64,000 nucleotides of DNA. Source: Alisma plantago-aquatica. Its lineage: Eukaryota; Streptophyta; Magnoliopsida; Alismatales; Alismataceae. Positions within the stretch are counted from its first letter, which is position 1. Each line of letters opens with the position of its first letter. Both the position numbers and the translations under genes were made by a program. The DNA is taken from assembly GCA_963693085.1 (NCBI GenBank), contig OY856409.1, forward strand, positions 1,617,537,711 through 1,617,601,710, given 5' to 3'. This document shows positions 10,172-20,163 of the stretch, in pieces. The notes under the pieces are model-generated. The model was given only the letters and a program-made list of their open reading frames with translations, did no database searches and was not told where the DNA came from.

Positions 10172-10484
10172 TCAAACGGTTTCAAGACCGTTTGGTTCCA
10201 AACGGTTTGAGGACCGTTTGGTCCCAAACGGTTTCAAGACCGTTTGGTCCCAAACGGTTTCAAGACCGTTTGGTCCCAAACGGTTTCAAGACCGTTTGGT
10301 CCCAAACGGTTTGAGGACCGTTTGGTCCCAAACGGTTTCAAGACCGTTTGGTCCCAAACGGTTTGAGGACCGTTTGGTCCCAAACGGTTTCAAGACCGTT
10401 TGGTCCCAAACGGTTTGAGGACCGTTTGGTCCCGAACGGTTTGAAGACCGTTTGGTCTCAAACGGTTTTAAGACCGTTTGGAGC
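10172..10484. repeat. 26-bp hairpin tandem array, internal (about 12 units)
   Basis: Units like CAAACGGTTTCAAGACCGTT plus a short GGTCC linker, alternating with a TTTGAGGACC variant. The arms AAACGGT / ACCGTTT are the same as in the LTR arrays but the loops differ (TTCAAG/TTGAGG against TTGG/TTGA), so this array diverged and was homogenised separately. Confidence 0.92.
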
Positions 10485-10638
10485 ATAAAAATTATTTGTA
10501 TATTTTTTGTATTTTTAGATTTATTAATGAAAGAACTTAAAGAAAGTAAAACAAAATTAAGAGAGAATAAAACTAGAAAATTGGAGAAATTGATACTCAG
10601 GTCTTGGGTTGCCTCCCAAGAAGCGCCTTGGTTTTACG
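10485..10638 (-). other. Spacer between internal array and integrase end
   Basis: AT-rich, then the conserved tail of the pol region (CTTGGGTTGCCTCCCAAGAA), which also appears in Athila-2 near 60058. No gene seen. Confidence 0.5.
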
Positions 10639-11560
10639 TCACTGGCTCGACGAAGTTGTGGGCGTAGCGTTTCTGACATCGAGGGTTTGTTGATGTGTTT
10701 TGGCTTCCTGAGTGTAGTATCTTTTTAAACGGTGTCTGTTGACCGTTCGTTCTCCTCCGTTGTTGTTGATGATAATGGCGGCTCCAGTTGGGTAGATATG
10801 TTTTATAGTGAAGGGTCCGGACCATCTTGTTCGAAGTTTTCCGGGGAATAATTTGAGCTTGGAATTGAAAACGAGCACTTTGTCACCAACGGTGATATCT
10901 TTTCTCCTAAGATGTCCATCGTGCCACATTTTCGTTTGCTCTTTATAGATTCTGGCACTGTGATATGCTGTCATGCGGAGTTCTTCTAGCTCCTGTAGTT
11001 GAAGTTGTCTGTTCTCTCCTGCACTTTTAAGGTCGAAGTTTAGTTGCTTGATGGCCCACCAGGCTTTATGTTCCAGTTCTACTGGAAGATGACATGATTT
11101 ACCGTACACCAAGCGGAACGGAGTTGTTCCAATTGGTGTTTTGTAAGCCGTACGATATGCCCAGAGGGCGTCAGGAAGTTTGGTGGACCAATCAGTGCGA
11201 TTTTTGTTCACTGTTTTTTCAAGAATCGCTTTTATCTGTCTATTGGATACTTCCACTTGGCCACTAGTTTGCGGGTGGTAAGGTGTGGCAACTTTGTGAT
11301 GGACTCCATATCTTCTTAGTAATGCTTCGAAACTTCGTTCCAGAAAATGGGTCCCGCCATCAGATATGACCGTTCTTGGGATTCCAAATCTTGGAAAGAT
11401 GGTATCTTTGAACAATTTGACAACAGGTTTGGAGTCATTAGATGCAGTGGGTACAACTTCGACCCACTTCGAGACGTAGTCCACAGCGACCAAAATGTAC
11501 GAGAAACCATATGATGAGGGGAAAGGTCCCATGTAGTCTACCCCATACATCAAACAGCTC
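10639..11560 (-). pseudogene. Athila-1 pol, integrase core and C-terminal part
   Basis: Integrase inserts the cDNA into host DNA. Counting from the start of the 334-codon frame (11643), the catalytic triad is visible: Asp36 (VDYMGPF), Asp95 (ISDGGTHF) and Glu131 (GQVEVSN), with the D-35-E spacing of retroviral-type integrases. The C-terminal region continues to the stop at 10639 ([20 protein letters not shown] and a final basic/Thr/Ser tail). No chromodomain is present, as usual for Athila. The segment is out of frame with the preceding part: a small frameshift, most simply loss of one base, lies at about 11543-11548 just before the first catalytic Asp. Apart from this the frame is open. Confidence 0.92.
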
Positions 11561-12682
11561 AATTTCCTGCCACATGGTAAGAGGCATTTCATCTCTTTTT
11601 GATATGTTGCCCGAAAATTGGCATTTATCACAGGATTTGACAAAATTATGTGAGTCTTTTGATATGGTGGGCCAGAAGAAACCAGATTGTAGAACTTTTA
11701 TGGCAGTTTTCTTGGCGCCCATGTGCCCCCCCATGGGTCCGGAGTGGCAGTGTTCCAAAACCGATGTTATTTCTTCTTCTGGAAGGCATCGACGAAAAAG
11801 TCCGTCGGCACAGAGGTAGAACAAGTAGGGTTCATCCCAATGATAACGTTTTACGTCATGAAGGAATTTCCTTTTATCTTGATAAGAAGCAGACGGGTGA
11901 ATGATCCCTGTGGCCAGATAATTGACGATATCTGCAAACCAAGGGAAATTATGAGTGGCTTTCATAAGTTGATCATCAGGAAGAGAGTCCCTGATAGGGA
12001 TTTTATCTTTGTCTTCAACCTCGATTCTACTGAGGTGATCGGCGACAACATTCTCTACGCCACTTTTATCTTTGATTTCTAGATCGAATTCTTGAAGCAT
12101 CAATACCCAGCGGATGAGCCTGGGTTTGGCATCCTGTTTCTGAATCAAATGTCTGATAGCAGAATGGTCAGTGTAGACAATTACCTTAGAGCCGATCAGG
12201 TAAGAGCGGAATTTTTCGAAGGCGTAGATGATAGCTAGGAACTCTTTTTCCGTGGTTGTGTAGTTTCTTTGTGCTTCATCAAGCATTTTGGACGCATAGT
12301 AGATGACATAGGGTTTCTTGTCGATTCGTTGTCCTAAAACGGCCCCTATGGCATAGTCACTTGCGTCACACATAATTTCAAAGGGTTGCGACCAGTCTGG
12401 AGCCCTTAGAATAGGTGCGGAAATTAGTGCTTCTTTAAGGGTGGAGAAACTTTGCATACATTCTTGGTCAAAAATAAACTCGGCATCTTTTGTCAGGAGT
12501 TGGGTCATGGGTTTAGCTATTTTTGAGAAATCTTTGATGAACCTTCTGTAAAACCCGACATGACCTAGGAAAGCTCGAACTCCTCTTACGTCCTTCGGAG
12601 GTGACAACTTCGAGATGACATCAATCTTTGCTTTGTCGACCTCGATCCCTCTATCACTTACTCTATGTCCGAGGACGATACC
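11545..12682 (-). pseudogene. Athila-1 pol, end of reverse transcriptase, RNase H, integrase zinc domain
   Basis: In frame with the upstream polymerase segment but separated by a TAG stop (12683-12685). Seen in order: the RT thumb/connection ([18 protein letters not shown]), RNase H ([47 protein letters not shown]) and the integrase HHCC domain ([12 protein letters not shown] ... CDKCQ). RNase H removes the RNA strand from the RNA:DNA hybrid. The frame is lost at about 11545, where integrase continues in another frame. Confidence 0.92.
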
Positions 12683-14461
12683 CTATGTTACCATGAAATG
12701 GCATTTTTCCCAGTTCAGGATAAGGTTTGTTTCCTTGCAACGTTGCAGGACTTGTTCGAGATTATTTAGACAGTTATCGAAAGACTCTCCATAAACAGAG
12801 AAATCATCCATAAAGACTTCCATAATAGATTCAGTTAATCCGGCGAAAATGGCGGACATGCAGCGTTGGAAAGTAGCAGGAGCGTTACATAGCCCGAATG
12901 GCATTCTTCTGAAAGCATATGTCCCGAAGGGACAAGTGAAGGTGGTTTTTTCTTGGTCCTCTGGATGTATGGGTATTTGGTAGAACCCAGAATAACCATC
13001 GAGATAACAAAAATATTTTTGGTGGGCCAAGCGCTCCAGGACTTCGTCTAGAAAGGGTAGAGGGTAGTGGTCTTTCCTTGTAGCTTTATTCAACTTCCTA
13101 TAATCGATGCACATTCTCCACCCCGTTACAGTCCTAGTAGGTACGAGCTCATTTTTATCGTTGATCACTACAGTAGTGCCCCCTTTCTTTGGGACAACTT
13201 GAACTGGACTAACCCACTGAGAGTCGGAGATAGGGTAGATCATACCAGCTTTAAGCAGTTTGAGGACTTCCAAACGGACTACCTCTTTTAAATTTGGGTT
13301 CAGTTTTCTTTGATGTTCGCGAGTGGGTTTGAATTCTTCAACCATAGGAAGCTTGTGCATACACAGAGCCGGATTTATGCCTGTGAGGTCGGTTATTTTA
13401 TAACCAATGATCTTTTTGTGTTTCCTTAGTTTGTCTAGAAGTCTGGATTCTTGGTCTTCGGTGAGGGTGGAGCTGATAATAACTGGGCATAGCTCTTCCT
13501 TATCCAGGAAAACATATTTGAGCCCTGTGGGTAAGGTCTTCAATTCAGGGGTTTTTGGTGGTTCTGCTTCTTCAATAGTCGTTATGGCTTTAAGCTCTTC
13601 AAAGGTAGCCTTTGGTGCTTCTTCTGCCTTTTCTAGATATTGGATGCATTGCTGGACTAGTTCATTTGCAGAGAACTCGACTTCGGGATTGATAAGAGCA
13701 TTTTCAAGTTCGTCGATTGGCTCGGAAATTTCTAGTTGCGACATTTGTTGGATTGCGTCTAAAAGAAAGACTTCTTCTTGAATGTTAGGGCCTTTCATGC
13801 TGTCAAGGACACGAAATTGAATGGCTTCCTTTCCGAGCCTAAGGATGATGGTTCCGGCTTCGACATCGATTAGCGCTCTGGCTGTAGCTAGGAAAGGCCT
13901 GCCGAAAATGATCGGATATCTCAAGTCCTCTTTAATATCCATGATGACAAAATCACATGGAACGTAAGCATCCTTGCCTATTCTTACTGGAACGTCTTCA
14001 ATGATTCCCAAAGGTGCGGTTATGGTGGAGTCAGCAAGTTGAATAGTCATTGCTGTAGGTAGAAGATCTGTGAAACCGAGGCGTTGGCACATTGAGAAAG
14101 GCATAATGGATATACTAGCCCCGAGGTCAGCTAATCCTTTCTTTGTGGATGCGTTTCCAATGCAACATTGGATTCTGAAAGAACCTGGGTCCTTCTTCTT
14201 TTTGGGCAGTTTGTTCAAGATGATGTCAGAGGTGGTTTGGGCAAGCTTGACGGTTTCCTGCTCTTTGGTGATATACTTACGTGATAGCAAGGTTTTGAGA
14301 TACCTTGCCCATGCTGGTACTTCGGATAGAGCGTCGAGGAGTGGGATGTCGATATAAAGTTTCTTCATTGCTTCCTTGAATTTCTGAAACCTGGCATCCA
14401 TTTTTGTTTCTTGCAGTCTGCCTGGATATGGAATCCTTGGTTTGAATTGCGGGACCTTGGG
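12683..14461 (-). pseudogene. Athila-1 pol, aspartic protease and reverse transcriptase
   Basis: First ATG at 14401, but the frame is continuous with gag through a single TAA (14462-14464). The protease carries DLGAS (14114-14128), the Athila/Tat form of the Asp active site, and the flap/C-terminal IIFGRPFL. The polymerase has WRMCIDYRKLN, PLPFLDEVLERL, FCYLDGYSGFYQI, the CPFGTYAFRRMPFGLCNAPA block and catalytic FMDD at 12803-12814. It ends in a TAG at 12683-12685 directly after KCHFMVT; the conserved continuation (GIVLGHR) follows in the same frame, so the stop is a mutation and not a natural end. Confidence 0.93.
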
Positions 14462-16378
14462 TTATGTGGGTACATACTCTTTGTTTTTGTCCTCGGTGTC
14501 TTCGGGAGATTTCCCAATCTCTTGTTGTGAGATCTCTTTCGTCAAAAGAATGGGCACATCATCATCATCTAGAGTGATCTTGATGGGTTCAGGTAGAATG
14601 CGTCCCGACCTTGTGGTGATGGCGTTCAGCTGTTCGTGTTCATTTTGCCCATTTGGTTCAGGCTGCCTATCAGAAATGCCGGCTGAAGACTTCAACTGTG
14701 CAGCAATCTGAGCTAGCTGGGTTTCAACTGCCCTTTGTTGGGCTTGCTGGCTAGCTAGCATAGTTTGCTGAGACTGAAGCATTTGCTTTATCAAAGATAG
14801 TTCGTCTTCTGGTTGTTGCAGAGGTGCGGTTAACTGTGGCTGCAGGGGCTGCTGCAACTGGGGTTGCTGTGGCTGCTTCAACTGGGGTTGGTGCAACTGA
14901 GGGTGCAGTCCTGAATGAGTGTATTGGTAAAAAGGATTCCTGGGATAGTTAGGTCTTTGAAAACCTTGTATGTAATTCCCATGACTGAAATTATTCTGAA
15001 ATCTCGGTGGTTGTCTGTTGAAAGATCCACCTTGTGCCTGCTGCTGTGGGTTGGCAGTCCCTGCAGGATTCCCGTATTGGAAACCAGGATGGTTCCTTGG
15101 TTTATCTGGGTTGTAATACATTTGGCCAGGTATTGAATGTATGGAGTTGACTTGCTCTGGCATTTGGTCTTCGGGATGCTCGATGATGGGTTCATATTGC
15201 GGCATAGGTGATTGTAAATCCATCATGACATTGTACAACAATCCACATGATAATGTGGGATGATCGGATGCATGACAGGCTTCACAAGTTCCAGTAGCTG
15301 CCTTAACTTGTTGAACCTGGGAGCTTTTCTTCTTATCATATTCCCCGAAAGAGGTTTCGAGGGCTTGTTGCTTGCTAGCAATAGTCTTCAAAGCCTCAGC
15401 AATGGCTTTGAGTTCCATAGATTCTTCCGCTTTGTAAACCTTGAGAACGCCTTTGGGTTGGTTAGATGACCTTCCCCAATTGGATTGGTTCTCGGCCCCC
15501 AACGTAACTATATTCCAGGCGTCTTCGTAGTTCTTTCTCATAAAGTTTCCTCCAGATGAGGAATCTAGGAATTGCTTGATATCATCACTTACTCCTCTGT
15601 AGAATGTTTCTATTAGTTGATTTTGAGAAATGCCATGGTGAGGACACTTTCTCAGGAGTTCTTTGAATCTTTCCCAAGCTTCAGAAAGTGTTTCTCCAGG
15701 TAATTGGGAAAAGTGATTAATCTGTCCCCTGATCTCATAGGTTAGGGAAGGTGGGAAGAACTTCTCAAGAAACTTCTCTTCTAAGGGGGTCCAGGTAGTG
15801 ATGATAGGGTGTCTATCCAAAGCGTTGTACCAGCTTAGTGCTCTTCCAGATAGGGTGAAGTGGAAAAGGTGTAGCATGATTACTTCCATTGCAATGCCTG
15901 CTTGGGGTACAAGTCGGCAGAGTGACTTGAACCTCTTAAGGTGATCCATGCAATCATCTCCGTGTGCTCCGGAGAAAGAGATGCCTTGCATGATCTGGAT
16001 CCATTGCGTCCGAATTTCAAAGTGTGGTATGTTGATAATCGGTGGTCGGACAGGATGATCATCTTCATAATTCTTTGGGACTGCATAGTCCCGAAGTTGC
16101 TTGTTTCTTAACTCAAGTTGAGCAGCAGCCTGCTCTGCTTGGATGCGGGCTTGTTCCTCAGCTCGGATCTCAGCTTGCACCTGAGCACGAGTGTCAGCAA
16201 TGAGTTGTGCTCTTTGTGCTGCTATGGCGGCGTTGACTCTTTCTGCAATAAGGCGTTGCTCTTCGGCCATCTGTCTGGCTCTTTGGCGGTTAAGTCTATT
16301 CCTTCGGTGAAAACTTCTTTCTACCTCAGAATCGTATTCTGGTTCAGGGGAGAATCCGATGTTATGCGGGGGTTGCAT
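14462..16378 (-). CDS. gag: Athila-1 gag (nucleocapsid/capsid polyprotein), 638 codons
   Basis: Start ATG at 16378, about 150 bp inside the primer binding site; intact to TAA 14462-14464. It opens with an Arg/Glu/Ala-rich coiled-coil-like segment (residues ~25-95), then a Retrotrans_gag capsid domain (around FSGAHGDDCMDHLKRF, LSGRALSWYNAL, FLEKFFPPSLTYEIRGQI). A Cys/His cluster (CEACHASDHPTLSCG) follows, then a long Gln/Pro-rich tail. Gag assembles the virus-like particle that packages element RNA. Gag and pol are in the same frame with only the TAA between them. That could be a natural readthrough arrangement, but the stop is also explained by one CAA to TAA change in a fused gag-pol frame. 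Confidence 0.9.
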   Translation of the reverse strand: MQPPHNIGFSPEPEYDSEVERSFHRRNRLNRQRARQMAEEQRLIAERVNAAIAAQRAQLIADTRAQVQAEIRAEEQARIQAEQAAAQLELRNKQLRDYAVPKNYEDDHPVRPPIINIPHFEIRTQWIQIMQGISFSGAHGDDCMDHLKRFKSLCRLVPQAGIAMEVIMLHLFHFTLSGRALSWYNALDRHPIITTWTPLEEKFLEKFFPPSLTYEIRGQINHFSQLPGETLSEAWERFKELLRKCPHHGISQNQLIETFYRGVSDDIKQFLDSSSGGNFMRKNYEDAWNIVTLGAENQSNWGRSSNQPKGVLKVYKAEESMELKAIAEALKTIASKQQALETSFGEYDKKKSSQVQQVKAATGTCEACHASDHPTLSCGLLYNVMMDLQSPMPQYEPIIEHPEDQMPEQVNSIHSIPGQMYYNPDKPRNHPGFQYGNPAGTANPQQQAQGGSFNRQPPRFQNNFSHGNYIQGFQRPNYPRNPFYQYTHSGLHPQLHQPQLKQPQQPQLQQPLQPQLTAPLQQPEDELSLIKQMLQSQQTMLASQQAQQRAVETQLAQIAAQLKSSAGISDRQPEPNGQNEHEQLNAITTRSGRILPEPIKITLDDDDVPILLTKEISQQEIGKSPEDTEDKNKEYVPT

Positions 16379-16530
16379 ACACGTTTTCTACCTGAGTAGA
16401 AGGAAAATCTCAAGTTAGGAAAAATGGAAGGAAATGAAAAAGATCAAGAAATATTGGATTGGTTATTAAGAAAAAGTGTAAAATCCTAATCAACCAAGAA
16501 ATTGGTAAGTAAAGACTAAAAAGTTCCGTT
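16379..16530 (-). other. Athila-1 leader between primer site and gag
   Basis: Short, AT-rich untranslated leader. No upstream frame of note. Confidence 0.6.
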
Positions 16531-16549
16531 GTCCCCGGCAACGGCGCCA
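16531..16549 (-). promoter_or_regulatory. Primer binding site, tRNA-Asp type
   Basis: The + strand reads GTCCCCGGCAACGGCGCCA, the 3' end of plant tRNA-Asp including CCA; the element strand therefore pairs with it (TGGCGCCGTTGCCGGGGA). It sits 5 bases from the 5' LTR edge. A tRNA-Asp primer is typical of Athila elements. Confidence 0.93.
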
Positions 16550-18006
16550 ATTTTTGATGGTTGTTTTACTTACCACTAAAAATCCTAGAGATGATGAGTC
16601 TCTAAGTTTAGCCTTGCTAGTACTATGGTAAGAACTCCACCCACATGTGCTAAGACATGTGGAAGTCTTATCGTAGTATAGTTAAGGGTCGAATCCTCGG
16701 GACAACGGTCTTGACGAAGTCAAGATGGAAAACGTTTAGCCTTTACTTAACAACTTAAAGATTGATATTTAGATCGAAAGTTTGATTTGATTGTTTTAAA
16801 CTAAGTACAAAGAAAGTAAAGCAAGAAAGTAAATAAAGCAAGTAAATCTTAAGAGTTAACAAATGATGATGAATCACTGGGGTTAAGCAGGTATTTACCA
16901 CCGCTACACATGGATTGTATATGTACTAAGCAAGACTTATAAGCTAGATGCATGGATGTTTCCACAAGACCGATGCCTTATAAGACAAGAGCGATGCGTT
17001 GCATCCAAGGGTGTTCCACAAAACCGATGCCCACATAAGACAAGAGCGATGCATTGCACCCTTCGATGTTCCACAAGACCAATGCCCATATAAGAAAAGG
17101 GCAATGCATCTCATCCTCCAAGGGTTAAGTAACTCTCATGCGGTACATCACTACGCGTCACTGAAGGATGTAGTCTCCGAAGAGAGAATCTTACTCAACC
17201 GCAAGGAACGTGCATCTAATACTAACAAGCGAGCGATAATTACCAAATCGAATAGCGTCCTTGTAGGCCTAGTCTCCTATTCGGATAACCTAGCTACGAG
17301 AAGTGCGGGAATGATGCAACGCCAGCCATTTCCGAACAAATGGTCACATGCTTTACATCATTCCCCTCGCAAAGTGTGTTCCTCGACTTACCAAAGGTCT
17401 CTTCCATACAGATGGGAGTGTGCCAAATGATAGTGAGTTTACTCCACTCTTTGAGATACACTTCTAGACACCGAAACGGATGCGTGGTGGATACACACAC
17501 CAGAAACCAACACTAAATCGGTATTCAAGCCTCGATAGCGGTCGTAGACAAACCACAACGAAAGACAATAAATGCATACAAGAACGTGGCCATCATTCAA
17601 GCATGTGTGAAATGATTTAGTATTAAAACGAAATGATAACATCTTTTTTACAGTACAAAATACAAAACATGGGCAGCGGGGCTAGTCCCCGCGCCCCAGT
17701 GGATGGAACTACTCGCTCCTCATAGAGGGAGCAACAAAGAAGGAGGCAAGAAGAGATAGAAAGAACATCATCTCCACTGAGGAGAGAAGGTTGAACCCTT
17801 GGTGGAGAGAGCAACGATCTCCACCCCTTGTAGCTTGCTTGATGACAGATCTTCTCCTCTCCCCTTCCTTCTTGATGAGAGAGAAAGTAGCTTGCAATGG
17901 ACGTGAGCCTCAGACCGGCAGCCTCGAGTGATGGATGGAGTTGTTCTGGTAGTGGAGAGACAGCCTCTGGACGTCTGGACTCTTTTTATGAACGGCCCTG
18001 AGGTCT

Positions 18007-18014
18007 TATTTATA
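18007..18014 (-). promoter_or_regulatory. TATA box of Athila-1, 5' LTR copy
   Basis: TATAAATA on the - strand, ~15 bp downstream of the hairpin array. This is the copy placed to drive gag-pol. Confidence 0.75.
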
Positions 18015-18028
18015 GGCTTTGAGTGAGA

Positions 18029-18640
18029 TCCAAACGGTTTGGAGACCGTTTGGGCTCAAACGGTCTTGGGACCGTTTGGCGTCAAACGGTCTTGAGATCG
18101 TTTGGCGTCAAACGGTCTTGGGACCGTTCGGCGTCAAACGGTCTTGAGATCGTTCGGCGTCAAACGGTCTTGAGATCGTTTGGCATCAAACGGTCTTGGG
18201 ACCGTTTGGCGTCAAACGTTCTTGAGACCGTTTGAGCTTCATGTGGTCTTGGGACCGTTTGGCTTCATGCGGTCTCGGGACCGTTTGAACTCCATGCGGT
18301 CTTGGGACCGTTTGGCTTCATGCGGTCTCGGGACCGTTTGAACTCTATGCGGTCTTGGGACCGTTTGGCTTCATGCGGTCTCGGGACCGTTTGAACTCCA
18401 TGCGGTCTTGGGACCGTTTGGCTTCATGCGGTCTCGGGACCGTTTGAACTCCATGCGGTCTTGGGACCGTTTGGCTTCATGCGGTCTCGGGACCGTTTGA
18501 ACTCCATGCGGTCTTGGGACCGTTTGGCTTCATGCGGTCTCGGGACCGTTTGAACTCCATGCGGTCTTGGGACCGTTTGGCTTCATGCGGTCTCGGGACC
18601 GTTTGAACTCCATGCGGTCATGGGACCGTTTGGATCTACT
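18029..18640. repeat. Hairpin-repeat arrays in Athila-1 5' LTR
   Basis: About eight 26-bp units (18029-18240) followed by seven 53-bp units, the same organisation as in the other LTR. In element sense it forms the U3 segment directly upstream of the TATA box. One unit carries AAACGTTCTTGAGACCGTTT, a private change. Confidence 0.92.
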
Positions 18641-18830
18641 CGACCCTTGGGCTGGTTTGTTCTTTTGTTATTTTTTTGTGCTTTTTCTGCAATTATAAAA
18701 GGAAAAGTTAGTTTGATGATGTATTTACAAAAAAGGGGTAAAATTAGGTTTAAGTACAATATAAATGTAGAAAGAGTATGGGAAACTAAAGAAAAAGACT
18801 AAGATAAACTACTAAAATAGGAGGTTATCA

Positions 18831-18835
18831 GAATT
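18831..18835. repeat. Athila-1 target-site duplication, right copy
   Basis: GAATT, followed directly by copia-A LTR sequence (ATACATTCACTGGAACACC), matching 25732 in the 3' LTR. Confidence 0.9.
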
Positions 18836-19201
18836 ATACATTCACTGGAACACCAATCACAGACTGTAGGATTGAAAGTTGTTCTCCAACTTTCCTTTTC
18901 ACTTGGGTAGCACTGATGTGCGACTAGGCACCTCTCTTTGCTTGTGATGTCATACACTATTATGGACATTCACTGCCAACGTGAGATGGGACCTATATGG
19001 TCACATACAAAGGTTTTATTTGGAAGAGGAGTTTATCCATGAATGATGTTTGGATTGATTAATACAGGTGCTTAGGTACTCAATCAAACATTAAATTAAT
19101 TGACTTGACTCATAATCATGAAGTTCAAGTGTTAAACTAATTGATTTGAGTGTCGAATTGATTGAGAACTGCATTGACTGTGTTCTGCACAATCTGGACC
19201 A

Positions 19202-19510
19202 CCAATCGACGGGTTCACTTTGTAAATTGATCGGCTCAAGGTCAGTGAGATGACCGGTTCACTTGGTGAACTGGTCGATTTTACTGGACCAAATAAACAA
19301 GGTTGGGTTGTCCCAATTTGTGAGAAAAGTTTTTTGTATCACTTGTCCAATTTTATTGGGATAAGAATTGATCTTTGTATTAATAGGAAACGAAAGAGGA
19401 AAGTCAATTGGAGGTGAGTCAGGAATGTGAAATGATCGGTTCACTGGGTGAACCGATCAACTCACACTCCCAACTGACCAGTTCATTTGTGAGATGACTG
19501 GTTCGGCTGC
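19202..19510. repeat. Degenerate palindromic motif array in copia-A 5' LTR
   Basis: About four to five spaced motifs of the GGTTCACTGGGTGAACC type, arms GGTTCAC/GTGAACC around a 3-base loop, some decayed (GGGTTCACTTTGTAAATT, GGTTCACTTGGTGAACTGG). It sits about 100 bp upstream of the TATA box. The equivalent region in the 3' LTR is 26095-26400. Confidence 0.75.
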
Positions 19511-19604
19511 CGCAGTACAATCAGTTCATGGAAATTCTGGACCCTTCTACTCCCACTTTAGTCCCACATTTCCTGGGGCTAAGAACCTTGACCCTGACCC
19601 CTCC

Positions 19605-19612
19605 TATATATA
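19605..19612 (+). promoter_or_regulatory. TATA box of copia-A 5' LTR
   Basis: TATATATA inside CCCCTCCTATATATAGAGGG, exactly conserved in the 3' LTR at 26495-26502 although surrounding sequence has diverged. Confidence 0.7.
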
Positions 19613-20150
19613 GAGGGGTACTGGGGGCTTCTCAGATAACACAACTCAGAACATCAGTTGCTCTGCAAAGTTGTTGTCCTCTATGGTTGTGGTAACCGAA
19701 AGAGCCCAAGAAAGTTCTAACCATCCAGAGAGGAACAATGATGTAAAGAAATCTGCAGAAAAGCAACTGATTGTGGGAGAGTGTGTCAATGATTAATATG
19801 TTGACAGAAGGGGGTGACTCCTTCTAGTATCCTGTGGGATAGGAAGACTAGAGTTCCTGATGGTCAATGTGGATTATCTATAGAGGTGGGAGGTTTTTGC
19901 CACTCAGGAGGACGACGATCAACCGTAGTCTGGGTCAGGACCAGGAGCTGCACAGACGTCGTCGAAGATAAGGTAGTTGAAGACTGCACTTGTTGCGAGG
20001 CATTGTCACTAAGCAAGTGTTAGGACCATGTAGGACTCGCTAAAACCATCCTTCCTATTTTATAGTCATCGATGTGATCCATGGTTATGGTTTTTTGGTG
20101 AGAGAAATTTTTTGTTTCCACTGCCTTCTCCCTCACCTAAAACCCAACAG

Positions 20151-20163
20151 TGATATCTGAGCC
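20151..20163 (+). promoter_or_regulatory. Copia-A primer binding site (initiator tRNA-Met type, decayed)
   Basis: TGATATCTGAGCC starts one base after the LTR end and resembles the usual TGGTATCAGAGC with two differences. Confidence 0.75.

Larger units (their letters stand above)
6095..18830 (-). mobile_element. Athila-1: nearly complete Athila-like Ty3-gypsy retrotransposon
   Basis: 12.7 kb on the - strand. Long LTRs (6095-8448 and 16555-18830) have TGAT...ATCA ends and a 5-bp GAATT duplication. A primer site complementary to the tRNA-Asp 3' end lies beside the gag-side LTR, and a polypurine tract beside the other. Gag, protease, reverse transcriptase, RNase H and integrase are present in order. 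The coding region is broken by two in-frame stops and one small frameshift. A 2.2-kb non-coding stretch between integrase and the 3' LTR carries tandem hairpin repeats and a GC-rich cassette. The LTRs differ by a modest number of substitutions plus one 78-bp array difference, so the insertion is young. Lineage rests on DLGAS in the protease, the tRNA-Asp site and the gag style. Confidence 0.93.
16555..18830 (-). repeat. Athila-1 5' LTR (element sense), 2276 bp
   Basis: In element sense it reads from 18830 down to 16555 and should drive transcription of gag-pol. It contains the hairpin arrays at about 18029-18640, the TATA box at 18007-18014 and a CT-rich leader. It is nearly identical to 6095-8448 and shorter by exactly 78 bp in the 26-bp array. 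Confidence 0.95.
18836..20149 (+). repeat. Copia-A 5' LTR, segment 3 (U3 remainder, TATA, R/U5)
   Basis: Aligns to 25732-27020. It contains palindromic GGTTCAC/GTGAACC motifs (19202-19510), a TATA box at 19605-19612 and the LTR end AAACCCAACA. Divergence from the 3' LTR is visible throughout, so copia-A is older than Athila-1. Confidence 0.88.

Noticed and set aside
9708..10175. 155-codon frame on the - strand
   Set aside because: Its start lies upstream of the internal TATA box and inside the array, so it is unlikely as drawn. The shorter frame from 10090 is mentioned only as a possibility.
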